Shown: in pieces, positions 28,935-38,233 of the stretch
Layout: every line of letters begins with the position of its first letter
Position numbering within the stretch: the stretch's first letter is position 1
Notes under the pieces: model-generated
Told to the model about the DNA's origin: nothing
The model's input: the letters and a program-made list of their open reading frames with translations, nothing else
The model's database searches: none
Program-made: the position numbers and the translations under genes
NCBI RefSeq assembly: GCF_014635825.1
Contig: NZ_BMDO01000006.1
Location: 248,001-312,000, forward strand
Direction: 5' to 3'
Length of the DNA stretch: 64,000 nucleotides
From: Mucilaginibacter galii
GTDB lineage: Bacteria > Bacteroidota > Bacteroidia > Sphingobacteriales > Sphingobacteriaceae

Positions 28935-29363
28935 TTAGTTGATTTCAGTTTTACTATCCACAATTAAAGTAACGTGGTTTGAGCGTTTACGGATACGGTA
29001 CCCGCGGCCCTGAGGAGCCGGACGCAGTCTTTTTAACTGACGGCCACCACCCACTGAAACTTCTTTTACATATAATGCGCTATCGTCAATGCTTTTACCT
29101 TCGTTTTTAGCTTCCCAGTTTTTAATAGCTGATAACAATAATTTCTCAACGCGGATAGCGGCTTCTTTATTGGTAAACTTTAAAATGCTAAGTGCTTTAA
29201 CTACGTGCTCACCTCGAATCAAATCTACCACCAGGCGCATCTTACGCGGCGAGGTTGGGCAGTTTTGTAATTTGGCAACCGAAGCTCCTCCTTGCTGAGC
29301 TTTCTCCTGCTCTTTGCGCTGTCTGATTAAGACAGACTTTTTGATTTTTGTTGTTGCTTCCAT
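28935..29363 (-). CDS. rplV: Ribosomal protein L22
   Basis: Exit-tunnel protein with a Bacteroidota-type N-terminal extension of about 25 residues ([20 protein letters not shown]) before the core [20 protein letters not shown]. The beta-hairpin that lines the tunnel contains [20 protein letters not shown]. 142 aa. Six bases before rpsC. Confidence 0.96.
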   Translation of the reverse strand: MEATTKIKKSVLIRQRKEQEKAQQGGASVAKLQNCPTSPRKMRLVVDLIRGEHVVKALSILKFTNKEAAIRVEKLLLSAIKNWEAKNEGKSIDDSALYVKEVSVGGGRQLKRLRPAPQGRGYRIRKRSNHVTLIVDSKTEIN

Positions 29364-29369
29364 TGCCTG

Positions 29370-29636
29370 TTATTTTTTCTTTTCTGCGTGACCACGGAAT
29401 GTACGGGTTGGGGCAAACTCTCCCAGCTTGTGACCCACCATGTTTTCTGTTACATACACAGGGATAAACTTGTTACCGTTGTGTACAGCAAATGTATGAC
29501 CAACGAAATCAGGAGAGATCATGGAACGTCTTGACCATGTTTTTACAACCGATTTCTTGCTTGATTCATTCAAGGTCAGAACTTTTCTTTCCAGGTTATG
29601 ATCAATGTAAGGTCCTTTTTTAATCGAACGTGCCAT
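29370..29636 (-). CDS. rpsS: Ribosomal protein S19
   Basis: [20 protein letters not shown], then [20 protein letters not shown] and [16 protein letters not shown]. 88 aa. Head protein of the small subunit, in the canonical slot between rplB and rplV; its start touches the rplB stop. Confidence 0.98.
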   Translation of the reverse strand: MARSIKKGPYIDHNLERKVLTLNESSKKSVVKTWSRRSMISPDFVGHTFAVHNGNKFIPVYVTENMVGHKLGEFAPTRTFRGHAEKKK

Positions 29637-30460
29637 TATTTCTTCCTTCTTTCTATGATATAACGATCAGATGTTTTCTTTTTGTCGCGGGTTTTGTAGC
29701 CTTTAGCTAACAAGCCCTTACGTGAGCGTGGGTGACCACCTGATGAACGGCCTTCACCACCACCCATAGGGTGATCGACAGGGTTCATTGCAACACCACG
29801 AACGCGTGGACGACGACCTAACCAGCGCTTGCGACCAGCTTTACCTAACACTTCGTTAGCTTTCTCGCCGTTTGATACGGTACCGATAGTAGCTAAACAA
29901 GTTGACAGGATCATACGGGTTTCGCTTGAAGGCAATTTGATGATGGCATATTTACCATCACGAGCCGAAAGCTGAGCGTATGTACCGGCAGAACGGGCAA
30001 TTGTACCGCCTTGGCCTGGGTTAAGTTCAATGTTATGGATGATAGAACCTAAAGGGATGTTCTTTAAAGGTAAAGTGTTACCCACCTCTGGAGGTGAGCC
30101 AGCACCTGAAAGAACTGTTTGACCAACGGTCAAGCCTTCTGGAGCTATCATGTATCTTTTCTCGCCATCTACAAAATGTAAAAGGGCAATACGAGCCGAA
30201 CGGTTTGGATCATACTCGATAGTTGCTACCGTTGCAGGTATATCAAACTTATCGCGTTTAAAGTCAATTATACGGTATGATTGTTTGTGACCACCACCTA
30301 AATAACGCATGGTCATTTTACCAGTGTTGTTACGGCCACCTGATCTTTTGTGAGATACTACTAATGATTTTTCAGGAACATTAGTGGTAATATCAGAGTT
30401 ATCAGCACCTACCCTGAAACGGGTACCCGGTGTTACCGGTTTAAATCTTTTAACTGCCAT
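29636..30460 (-). CDS. rplB: Ribosomal protein L2
   Basis: Largest primary 23S rRNA binder, needed for subunit joining and peptidyl transfer. [17 protein letters not shown] start, [20 protein letters not shown], and the signature [20 protein letters not shown] containing the conserved His. 274 aa. Confidence 0.98.
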   Translation of the reverse strand: MAVKRFKPVTPGTRFRVGADNSDITTNVPEKSLVVSHKRSGGRNNTGKMTMRYLGGGHKQSYRIIDFKRDKFDIPATVATIEYDPNRSARIALLHFVDGEKRYMIAPEGLTVGQTVLSGAGSPPEVGNTLPLKNIPLGSIIHNIELNPGQGGTIARSAGTYAQLSARDGKYAIIKLPSSETRMILSTCLATIGTVSNGEKANEVLGKAGRKRWLGRRPRVRGVAMNPVDHPMGGGEGRSSGGHPRSRKGLLAKGYKTRDKKKTSDRYIIERRKK

Positions 30461-30466
30461 CTCTCT

Positions 30467-30757
30467 TTATATTGTGCTATAAAAATCTATTGTTTCACCA
30501 TCCTTCAAAGTGATGATCGCTTTCTTAAATGTGGCGGCCCTTCCAGACACAACACCAGCTTTAGTAGAACGACTTTTCAATTTTCCGGCATATTTCATGG
30601 TATTTACTGCCGTAACAGTTACACCATACATTGCTTCAACTGCTGCCTTGATCTGAATTTTATTAGCTCTTGGATCAACTTTAAAAGCGTAACGGTTCAG
30701 TTTCTCAGTAAGCAGAGAAATTTTTTCAGTAAGTAAGGGTTTTCTTAGTACTTCCAT
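30467..30757 (-). CDS. rplW: Ribosomal protein L23
   Basis: Tunnel-exit protein and docking point for trigger factor and SRP: MEVLRKPLLTEKISLLTEKL and RYAFKVDPRANKIQIKAAVE. 96 aa. Two bases after rplD. Confidence 0.97.
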   Translation of the reverse strand: MEVLRKPLLTEKISLLTEKLNRYAFKVDPRANKIQIKAAVEAMYGVTVTAVNTMKYAGKLKSRSTKAGVVSGRAATFKKAIITLKDGETIDFYSTI

Positions 30758-30759
30758 GA

Positions 30760-31389
30760 TTACTTAGCGAATGCTTCCTCCAGAGTTTTAACAGAACCTG
30801 TAGTTAATAATAACTTACCGGCGTTCAACACATCATAAGTGCTTAACTGATCGGCAGTAATTACCTTGGCTTTTTTCAAGTTTCTGCTTGATAAATAAAT
30901 ATTGTTGTTAGCAGCTGGCAGCACCAATAAAGTTTTCTCGTTGGTGAGGTTTAAATCAGCAACCAGTTTAATGAAGCTTTTGGTTTTTACAGACTCAAAA
31001 GTGAAATCTTCTAATACTACTATACTGTTGTCCTGAGCTTTGTAGCTAAGGGCTGATTTACGTGCTAATTGTTTAAGCTTTTTGTTCAGCTTAAAGCTAT
31101 AGTCGCGCGGTTGAGGACCGAATACACGGCCACCACCGTTAAACAAAGGTGATTTGATGCTACCCGCACGGGCGCCACCAGTACCTTTTTGTTTATGTAA
31201 TTTGCGGGTTGAACCTGCAATTTCGTTACGTTGTTTCGACTTGTGTGTACCCTGACGTTGGTTAGCTAAATATTGCTTAACGTCTAAGTAGATAGCGTGA
31301 TCGTTAGGTTCGATTGCGAAAACCGTATCAGACAGTTGCACCTTGGCACCTGTTTCTTGTCCTGATACATTTAATACGTTGATTTCCAT
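30760..31389 (-). CDS. rplD: Ribosomal protein L4
   Basis: [20 protein letters not shown] start (31389); an upstream in-frame ATG at 31404 would overlap rplC by more and adds unconserved residues. The exposed loop [23 protein letters not shown] region, [20 protein letters not shown] and [15 protein letters not shown] are present. In E. coli L4 represses its own operon; no evidence for that is visible here. 209 aa. Confidence 0.96.
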   Translation of the reverse strand: MEINVLNVSGQETGAKVQLSDTVFAIEPNDHAIYLDVKQYLANQRQGTHKSKQRNEIAGSTRKLHKQKGTGGARAGSIKSPLFNGGGRVFGPQPRDYSFKLNKKLKQLARKSALSYKAQDNSIVVLEDFTFESVKTKSFIKLVADLNLTNEKTLLVLPAANNNIYLSSRNLKKAKVITADQLSTYDVLNAGKLLLTTGSVKTLEEAFAK

Positions 31390-31390
31390 C

Positions 31391-32008
31391 TTATTTATCC
31401 ACAATTACAAATGAACCCTTAGCTCCTGGGATGGAACCTTTAACAACAATAAGGTTTTGCTCTGCAAATACCTTCACTACCTCAAGGTTTTGAACCTTTA
31501 CACGTACGTTACCAGTTTGACCCGCCATGCGCATACCTTTAAATACGCGTGATGGCCATGATGAGGCTCCTAATGAACCCGGAGCACGTAAACGGTTATG
31601 CTGACCGTGAGTTTGCATACCCACACCGCTAAAGCCGTGACGCTTAACAACACCCTGAAAACCTTTACCTTTTGAGGTACCAACCACATCCACAAAATCT
31701 CCGGTAGCGAAAATATCTACGGTAACAGTGTCACCAAGAGCTTTTTCGTCTTCGAAAGTTTTGAATTCAACCAGTTTACGTTTTGGCGTAGTACCGGCTT
31801 TTTGGAAATGACCTTTTAAGGGAGCAGAGGTGTTTTTCTCTTTCTTCTCATCATATGCCAGCTGAACAGCTGCATATCCGTCTGTATCAACAGACTTAAC
31901 GTGAGTTACCACGCAAGGGCCAGCTTCGATTACTGTACAAGGAATATTCTTCCCTGCTTCATCGAAAATGCTGGTCATTCCTACTTTTTTACCAATAATT
32001 CCTGACAT
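31391..32008 (-). CDS. rplC: Ribosomal protein L3, now first gene of the operon
   Basis: [20 protein letters not shown] start, the [20 protein letters not shown] loop near the peptidyl transferase centre, and [20 protein letters not shown]. 205 aa. In the usual bacterial order rpsJ lies directly upstream; here rpsJ is 11.2 kb away and rplC has its own consensus promoter. Confidence 0.97.
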   Translation of the reverse strand: MSGIIGKKVGMTSIFDEAGKNIPCTVIEAGPCVVTHVKSVDTDGYAAVQLAYDEKKEKNTSAPLKGHFQKAGTTPKRKLVEFKTFEDEKALGDTVTVDIFATGDFVDVVGTSKGKGFQGVVKRHGFSGVGMQTHGQHNRLRAPGSLGASSWPSRVFKGMRMAGQTGNVRVKVQNLEVVKVFAEQNLIVVKGSIPGAKGSFVIVDK

Positions 32009-32034
32009 TTTCTTAATTTGTTTGTTTTGCCCAT

Positions 32035-32052
32035 CGAAGCAGTAGGGCTTCG
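32035..32052 (-). promoter_or_regulatory. rplC: Hairpin in the rplC 5' untranslated region
   Basis: CGAAGC-AGTAGG-GCTTCG, a 6-bp stem with a 6-base loop, about 27 bases before the rplC start. It is a possible site for autogenous control by a ribosomal protein; this is an inference from position only. Confidence 0.4.
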
Positions 32053-32082
32053 TTCAAGGCATTTTCCCTGTTTAAGGGAGGG

Positions 32083-32113
32083 CAAAGATAGGAATTTTTA
32101 ATTATGCGTCAAA
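32083..32113 (-). promoter_or_regulatory. rplC: Consensus promoter of the rplC operon
   Basis: On the minus strand TTTG (32113-32110), exactly 19 bases, then TATCTTTG (32090-32083). This equals the published Bacteroidota primary sigma consensus TTTG-N19-TAnnTTTG. The implied start is near 32076, giving a leader of about 65 bases. Confidence 0.8.
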
Positions 32114-32343
32114 TAGTTACATAATTATTTTTCAAAGTTTATCTGATTAATTATTAACACTATACAAACATGATTTTACTGCTTGGGTTGTTGAATCATG
32201 CTGCGTCTTCCCAACTGCTGCAATGCACCAAAAATTTATAAAGCGGGCAAACATTAGTCTGAGATAATTATAGAGTTTATAAATTGACATTTGTACATAT
32301 TAAAAAATCATATTTTGGCAGTAACATCAAACCTATTACAAAC

Positions 32344-33165
32344 ATGAAACTTTTAATTAAACACTTTTATTTCCCTGTAAGTATATTATTTTCAATAACA
32401 TACATTTCATGCAACCATTCTTCAAAAACAACTAAACAAAGCGTACCATCTCCTGTAAAGGAACCGGTTAAAGCAGCCGATACCCACTGGGTAGGTACAT
32501 GGGAAAGAGATGATAGATTTGACGGCGCATCACTAACAGTTACCCGTATAATTAAAGATTCTATTGAATTTAACCTTTGGGCACAAAGCGGCGGACATAC
32601 CGGCGAGATGGAGGGCAAAGCCTATATTAAAGGTAACGTAGCATATTATGAGCCCACCGAAGATAAGGCATGTAAAGCAACTTTCACCTTAATGGCCGAT
32701 TCGGTTATTGTTAAAGCCAATGGCTGCGATTCTTACACTGGTATAGGGGTAACCTTTGACGGGAAGTATACGAACTCCAAAGCACTTGCAAAGACCAGTA
32801 AAAAAAGTGAATTGGCATCAATGAGAGTGGTGCTGACCGCCAGTGAAGATTCTGTTTTCAGGAAACTGGTTGGCAAAGATTATCAGACGTTTGTAAGCTG
32901 CACGCAACTCACTTATGACGGTGACAACCTGGATGCCGAACTGCAAGCCAAAGTAATTTCGGGAGCAGTAAGAGGCCTATTTACATCAATGGAAAATATC
33001 ATCATGATAGATTCGACCAAACATATTTGGGCAGCTGTTATTGAGGACAGTGAGCGGGTGAATTATTATACGAACGATAAACAATACGCAAATAAACTAC
33101 CAAAAACCATCGAAAACTGGCGCCAAACGTTTAAAGATTATCCGGTAATATATAAATCAAAATAA
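32344..33165 (+). CDS. Lipoprotein of unknown function (273 aa)
   Basis: The start at 32344 gives MKLLIKHFYFPVSILFSITY then ISCNHSS, a type II signal peptide with cysteine as the first mature residue. The longer frame from 32284 would bury this signal. A low-complexity linker (SSKTTKQSVPSPVKEPVK) leads to a beta-rich domain with HWVGTWERDDRFDGASLTV, reminiscent of lipocalin-like domains. A second region follows (KSELASMRVVLTASEDSVFR). It lies between rplC and rpsJ, with no known partner. Confidence 0.65.
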   Translation: MKLLIKHFYFPVSILFSITYISCNHSSKTTKQSVPSPVKEPVKAADTHWVGTWERDDRFDGASLTVTRIIKDSIEFNLWAQSGGHTGEMEGKAYIKGNVAYYEPTEDKACKATFTLMADSVIVKANGCDSYTGIGVTFDGKYTNSKALAKTSKKSELASMRVVLTASEDSVFRKLVGKDYQTFVSCTQLTYDGDNLDAELQAKVISGAVRGLFTSMENIIMIDSTKHIWAAVIEDSERVNYYTNDKQYANKLPKTIENWRQTFKDYPVIYKSK

Positions 33166-33168
33166 CTG

Positions 33169-34434
33169 CTATCCCTTCATTAATCGCCTGATCATGTCTG
33201 CGCTTTGCTTTTGACCTTCGGCTAACCTGTCGCTAAAAAAGGCTTGTACCTGGTTAAAGTGCTTTTTATAACCTTCCATATCGCCATAGTTGATGATAGA
33301 CGACCACTCGCGCACGGCAGAATGGAACTCCAGGTCGTCGCCCCTAATCGACTTATCATATAATGCTGTTTGGATGGATTCCTCGAGCAGATCTTCGTTT
33401 TTAAATAAATACTCGGCAATACCCAGGCGCAAGCGGAATGGCGGAGTTTGCCCTATCAGGTTATCGTACGGGTTAACACCTAAATGGTACCAGGCATCAA
33501 CCATACTCAATATACTTAAGTGAGAGTTTGGACGACGCTCAGCTGCACTGCCATGAAAAGCAAATTCGTCCATTACGGCATCGTTGAGCATAATGGGTTT
33601 GCGGCTTTCATGAAAAACAAAGTCGCGCGCTTTGTAAAGGCGCTCCCTGAACGCTTTTTCTTCCTCTTGAATCATGAGCTTGAACAACTCGGACTCCGAC
33701 TTCGCATAACGCTTAACCTGGTGCCGGGCGTAAGGATTGAGTATAGCCAACCCTGCATAAACGTGAGCCTTGTAGCTAAAAATACGCAGTGTAATCAAGA
33801 TCTTAACATTATCTATCCCACCCAGGTATGAAGCATTTTCCCAGGGAAAGAAACCTGCAGCGGCCCAGGCGGTACCCATGCTCTCGAACCCTACGTGCGT
33901 TACGGCCTGCGTATCGGCTACGATATGGTCATGCTCCTGGTAATCGGCCAGTTCAACAATGTCTGACCCAATGGAGGTAAACAGATCGAGCATACGCTGA
34001 TAGGCGGCATCATCTGCACGGTAACGGATGAGGATGAGTTTTTGTCCCGCAGGTTCAAAGCCACCGCCATGCATGGCATGAAAGGTAACAATCTGTGCAT
34101 CGGCCGGCAGGTATTTATCAAATATGGCTATTTCGGGATGCTTAACGGAGGTTTGTCCGGCTATAATAGCACCATACTTAGCCGAACCGCTGCTTTGAGC
34201 CACTACCTCTTCCATCCTATCGGCTTCTACCGAGTAAATGAGCAAGTCGCTTATTCGTGCCACTTGCTTGCTATCATCTATAAGTTTTATTCCTAATGGA
34301 TCTAACTCTTCTTCAAGTGCAGCACGGTTTTGAGGCAGGTCGCAGCCATGCACCGTGTAACCGGCTTTAGCAAATGCTTTAGCATAAACCTTGCCCATAT
34401 CGCCCAAACCTATAATTCCTATCAGCATATTCAA
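33169..34434 (-). CDS. Prephenate dehydrogenase resembling fungal TYR1
   Basis: Oxidatively decarboxylates prephenate to 4-hydroxyphenylpyruvate in tyrosine synthesis. The N-terminal dinucleotide fold reads LIGIIGLGDMGKVYAKAFAK. Stretches such as EHDHIVADTQAVTHVGFESM, GTAWAAAGFFPWEN, LGGIDNVKILITLRIFSYKA and HVYAGLAILNPYARHQ follow, in my memory, Saccharomyces Tyr1 nearly residue for residue. Bacterial TyrA proteins are shorter (about 280-370 aa) and differ in this part. 421 aa is near the fungal length, with no ACT domain. It is convergent with the lipoprotein gene (3-base gap). The tyrosine role is from family knowledge; NAD/NADP preference is unknown. Confidence 0.8.
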   Translation of the reverse strand: MNMLIGIIGLGDMGKVYAKAFAKAGYTVHGCDLPQNRAALEEELDPLGIKLIDDSKQVARISDLLIYSVEADRMEEVVAQSSGSAKYGAIIAGQTSVKHPEIAIFDKYLPADAQIVTFHAMHGGGFEPAGQKLILIRYRADDAAYQRMLDLFTSIGSDIVELADYQEHDHIVADTQAVTHVGFESMGTAWAAAGFFPWENASYLGGIDNVKILITLRIFSYKAHVYAGLAILNPYARHQVKRYAKSESELFKLMIQEEEKAFRERLYKARDFVFHESRKPIMLNDAVMDEFAFHGSAAERRPNSHLSILSMVDAWYHLGVNPYDNLIGQTPPFRLRLGIAEYLFKNEDLLEESIQTALYDKSIRGDDLEFHSAVREWSSIINYGDMEGYKKHFNQVQAFFSDRLAEGQKQSADMIRRLMKG

Positions 34435-34665
34435 CTTTATATGAAAATAACCGCCCTATTCGCCTTTATGTAAGTAAGGCCGTTATCATGATTATAAGGT
34501 GGTAAATGTAATACTTGCACTATACCCAAACAATAAATGGGAAGCATTAAATCTTATTTACCCTAAGCATAATTGGCAGGTCTAAATTTAATCGATGTTT
34601 TTTCATTCTAAATATGACATATTAAATACAGTTGCGTTTATTTGTAATTACTAACTACTTGTTGT

Positions 34666-35367
34666 ATGAATAAATCCGTAGCATTAAAGGCTTTAATATT
34701 GGCGATAACCCTATCAGGCACTGTTGGCATGGTATCGGCGCAAGACTCGGCCAAAAAGGCAAAGCCGGCTATTGCCAAGCCGGGGGCCAAACCTACCTGG
34801 ACCAGGCCTGCAACAGATTACAGAACACAACCCCTTGCCGGTCAACCGGCAGCTCCAGTGAATACAGATAAGAGCCTCAGTGGTCAATATCAATATGTAG
34901 CCTCGAAGGTTTATAATTACCAAAAACCACCTTTGGCGGCATTTTATAAAAACGTAACCGACTCATTACGAGCCGAAAGAAAGAAGTCAAGAGAATTACA
35001 GCAAAAGCTATCGGCTCAAGGCAAGACCGTAGCCGGATTACAGTCTGACGTTACTGCGAAAGAACAAAGTCTTACCGAATCTAATGCCAAAGCCGATGCT
35101 ATTAGCTTACTGGGCATACCAGTTACCAAAACATTATACAACACTATTATGTGGGGTTTAGTGATCGTGTTTGGTGCAGTGGCTACCGTTGTTCTGCTAC
35201 AATCGGGCAGTGCAAGGCGCGAAGCCAAATACCGTATTAAACTATATGAAGAACTGGACGAAGAGTACAAAGCCTATAAAGTGAAAGCTAACGACAAGGA
35301 GAAAAAACTGGCCCGCGAACTGCAAACCGAACGCAACAAAATTGATGAACTTTTAGGCAGAAGTTAG
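34666..35367 (+). CDS. Membrane protein with two charged helical regions
   Basis: No family recognised. A signal peptide (MNKSVALKALILAITLSGTV, cleaved near VSAQ), an Ala/Pro/Lys-rich segment, then a coiled-coil-like stretch (SLRAERKKSRELQQKLSAQG and onward). One membrane helix follows at about residues 163-182 (IMWGLVIVFGAVATVVLL), then a highly charged cytosolic helix (EELDEEYKAYKVKANDKEKK). 233 aa. Topology: N-terminal part in the periplasm, C-terminus in the cytosol. Confidence 0.6.
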   Translation: MNKSVALKALILAITLSGTVGMVSAQDSAKKAKPAIAKPGAKPTWTRPATDYRTQPLAGQPAAPVNTDKSLSGQYQYVASKVYNYQKPPLAAFYKNVTDSLRAERKKSRELQQKLSAQGKTVAGLQSDVTAKEQSLTESNAKADAISLLGIPVTKTLYNTIMWGLVIVFGAVATVVLLQSGSARREAKYRIKLYEELDEEYKAYKVKANDKEKKLARELQTERNKIDELLGRS

Positions 35368-35492
35368 CATTTTCGGCCGCAAATAACCGCATTAAAGTGT
35401 GGCAAAACTTCAAAAAACTCCATATTTATTCATTTAAATAGAAATGGACTTTTTAAAGAGTTATTTAGGTAGCACGATGTTGCCGGTGATTT

Positions 35493-35539
35493 CATAAAAA
35501 CAAAAAAGCTGCTTTAGGGCAGCTTTTTTGTTTTTATGA
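35493..35539. terminator. Bidirectional terminator
   Basis: CATAAAAACAAAAAAGCTGC pairs with GCAGCTTTTTTGTTTTTATG around a short loop. It separates the convergent 34666 gene and the ABC permease gene. Confidence 0.88.
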
Positions 35540-35549
35540 GTAGTGCTTT

Positions 35550-37922
35550 TTACTCGGTGCGTAAACTCTTAACCGGGTTGGCCAGCGCTGCTTTAATGGC
35601 TTGGAAACTTACGGTAAGCAAGGTAATACTTAATGCTCCAAAGGCCGACACGGCGAAGATCCACCAGGAGATAACCGTACGGTATTCGTAGGCCTGTAGC
35701 CATTGGTTTAGAAAATACCAGGACACCGGGCCCGCTATGAAACAAGAAATTAATACCAGCGATACAAAATCTTTAGAGAGCATACTCCACAGGTTGTACA
35801 CCGATGCACCCAACACCTTGCGCACCCCTATTTCCTTGGTGCGCTGCTCGGCTACGAAAGACGCTAATCCAAAAAGGCCTAACGAGGAGATGAGGATAGC
35901 CAGCACGGCAAAAAAGGTAGCCAGGTTGCCAATGCGCTCTTCGCTGTTAAACTTGAGTGCATATTCGGTATCGGTAAATTTGTAGGTGAAAGCATTATCG
36001 GGACTGATCTTTTTAAACGCCGCCTCGATTTTAGTGAGTGCAGTTCTTACAGGCATACCCGGTTTAATTTTGATGATGATCACATTAGCCCAGTCATAGT
36101 TGAGCATAAACACAGATGGCAGCACCGGTATATACGGCGACTCCATGATCATATTTTTCACCACACCCGTAACGGTAAGCGGCTTATCGTTATACTTTAT
36201 AACTTGCCCCAATGGGTTTTTAAAGCCCATTAATTTTACGGCGGCTTCGTTCAAGATCACGCCCGATGAATCGGTAGCAAAACTGCGCGAAAAATCACGG
36301 CCTTCTTTAATAGACCAGCCAATGGTGCTGCCATAATCATGTGTAACGGCTATAGTGCCTAACACGGGTATGGCATCGGGGTCTTTGCCTTTCCATTCAA
36401 AACCTATCTGGTTGCTGCTTATCGTTGTTGCCGGACTTGAGGATTCGGCCATGTTTTCCACCGCACCCGTTTTAAGCAGGTCGGTACGTAGCGCGTCATA
36501 ATGGCCTACCAGCTCGGGTGTGTTAATTTCAACACCAATCAAACCTTCGCGCTTGTAACCTACCGGCCGGTTTTTAGCATAGTTAATTTGCTGGTATACA
36601 ATAATGGTTCCTATAATTAAGGTAACAGATACCGTAAATTGTATAACCACCAATACCTTACGCGGCAGGGCTGCAAAACGCCCTGCTTTAAACGTACCTT
36701 TAAGCACTTTAACCGGATTAAAACTTGATAAGTATAACGCCGGATAGCTTCCCGATACTAAACCGGTTAATGCAGTAAATGCTAAAGCCGCCAGCCAAAA
36801 TACCGGGTTCAACCAGGGCAAATGTATTTGCTTGTTTGATAATTGGTTGAAGTATGGCAAAAATAGCAGTACTAAGATGATGGATAACACGAACGCCAGT
36901 AGCGCCATCACTACCGATTCGCTTAAAAACTGGGCTATGATCTGGTAACGCAATGAGCCTATTGATTTACGGATGCCTACTTCCTTAGCACGTTTCTCTG
37001 ACCGGGCGGTACTTAAATTCATAAAGTTAATGCAGGCTAACAACAATACAAAAACACCTATGATACCGAACAGCCATACAAACTTGATGCGCCCGCCGGT
37101 AACTTTACCATCGGTAAAGTCGTTATACAAATGCCACTTAGTCATGGGCTGCAGTTGCACCTTATCCTCCCCCGCTACCTCATGAGGCGTAGCAATCTCT
37201 TTGATCTTTTTGTTAATACTTGCAAAATCACCCGCATGGTTCACTTCAGCATAAAGCTTTACACTGTGACTATTCCAGTTGCCTGCCAAATCTTTGATCC
37301 AGGGTTCTATCTCGGCAAACTTATCCCAGGCATTAAATATTTTCACCTCATAAAAAGAGGTATTGTAAGGCATATCTTCAAATACCCCGGCAACTTTAAC
37401 ATCCACCTTGTTATTAATGCGTATGGTTTTATTAATAGGGTCGGCATTGCCAAACAAAGCTACCGCAAGCGACTGCGCAATTAACGTAGACGATGGATCT
37501 TTTAATGCGCTGCGACTGCCTTTCAGCATCTTAATGGTTAGCATTTCGGGAAGGTCGGGCTGTGTCCATAGTCCTATGCTGCTTACGCTTTTATCGCCTG
37601 CTTTAAGGCTTAAGGTTTCGTTCCATGAAGTTAATGCCTGCCTTTTTATATCATTAGGATACTTGGTATGCAACTCGGCTGCCAACGGAACGGCAACTGC
37701 ATCGTGCGTAGTATTATGTCCGCTAAAAACCTGCGTAATTTTTACCTGGGCTACCGTCTTGTAATTATCGTGATAGGTATCAAACGATAACTCATCCCAT
37801 ATCCATAAGCCAATGAGGATGGCTACGGCCATACCCAGCGCTAAACCCAGCACATTAATAGAAGAATACACTTTATTCTTGAGCAAATTGCGCCAGGCAA
37901 TTTTAAAGTAGTTTTTGAACAT
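35550..37922 (-). CDS. MacB/FtsX-like ABC transporter permease (790 aa)
   Basis: Starts MFKNYFKIAWRNLLKNKVYS followed by the first membrane helix, the periplasmic MacB_PCD domain (about 60-290), three helices (around LFGIIGVFVLLLACINFMNL), a second periplasmic domain, and three more helices. FtsX-like motifs: STARSEKRAKEVGIRKSIGS and, later, EQRTKEIGVRKVLGASVYNL. Two FtsX domains and 790 aa fit the Bacteroidota duplicated family. The ATPase partner is not adjacent. These proteins are mechanotransmission permeases for antibiotic, lipoprotein or peptide export; the substrate is unknown. Confidence 0.9.
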   Translation of the reverse strand: MFKNYFKIAWRNLLKNKVYSSINVLGLALGMAVAILIGLWIWDELSFDTYHDNYKTVAQVKITQVFSGHNTTHDAVAVPLAAELHTKYPNDIKRQALTSWNETLSLKAGDKSVSSIGLWTQPDLPEMLTIKMLKGSRSALKDPSSTLIAQSLAVALFGNADPINKTIRINNKVDVKVAGVFEDMPYNTSFYEVKIFNAWDKFAEIEPWIKDLAGNWNSHSVKLYAEVNHAGDFASINKKIKEIATPHEVAGEDKVQLQPMTKWHLYNDFTDGKVTGGRIKFVWLFGIIGVFVLLLACINFMNLSTARSEKRAKEVGIRKSIGSLRYQIIAQFLSESVVMALLAFVLSIILVLLFLPYFNQLSNKQIHLPWLNPVFWLAALAFTALTGLVSGSYPALYLSSFNPVKVLKGTFKAGRFAALPRKVLVVIQFTVSVTLIIGTIIVYQQINYAKNRPVGYKREGLIGVEINTPELVGHYDALRTDLLKTGAVENMAESSSPATTISSNQIGFEWKGKDPDAIPVLGTIAVTHDYGSTIGWSIKEGRDFSRSFATDSSGVILNEAAVKLMGFKNPLGQVIKYNDKPLTVTGVVKNMIMESPYIPVLPSVFMLNYDWANVIIIKIKPGMPVRTALTKIEAAFKKISPDNAFTYKFTDTEYALKFNSEERIGNLATFFAVLAILISSLGLFGLASFVAEQRTKEIGVRKVLGASVYNLWSMLSKDFVSLVLISCFIAGPVSWYFLNQWLQAYEYRTVISWWIFAVSAFGALSITLLTVSFQAIKAALANPVKSLRTE

Positions 37923-38233
37923 GTGTTGTAAGATTATTTTACCATGTTGTTAGTAACCAAGATAATGCCTTTCATATATATAACTAACAATCAATATTTT
38001 ACAACAAAATCCATAGCATACAGCGTCCGCTTTTGATACAGGTACGTGCGCTTCCGCACATGGTTATCCTTGTTTTCTCAGATTCAAATAAAGCACATAA
38101 TGTTCGGTATCAAGAGAACATCTCAGCATTTTGTTAAAGGATGTTAAATGAATTTACATAAAGCTTAAAATACGATAGTTTTGAGCAACAGGCTGTTTAC
38201 TCAGGTCTCAAACTTAAACCCTTGCCTTCATTT
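37923..38233. other. Divergent intergenic region, 311 bases
   Basis: Upstream of the ABC permease (minus) and of the serine hydrolase (plus). TAGTTTTG at 38176-38183 fits a -7 element for the hydrolase but lacks a well-spaced -33 box. No repeat or other feature seen. Confidence 0.4.

Larger units (their letters stand above)
32009..32343. other. Divergent region between rplC and the lipoprotein gene
   Basis: 335 bases. It holds the rplC promoter and a 5'UTR hairpin (both listed). The right half, before the plus-strand lipoprotein gene, is AT-rich, and I see no clear promoter or repeat in it. Confidence 0.5.
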
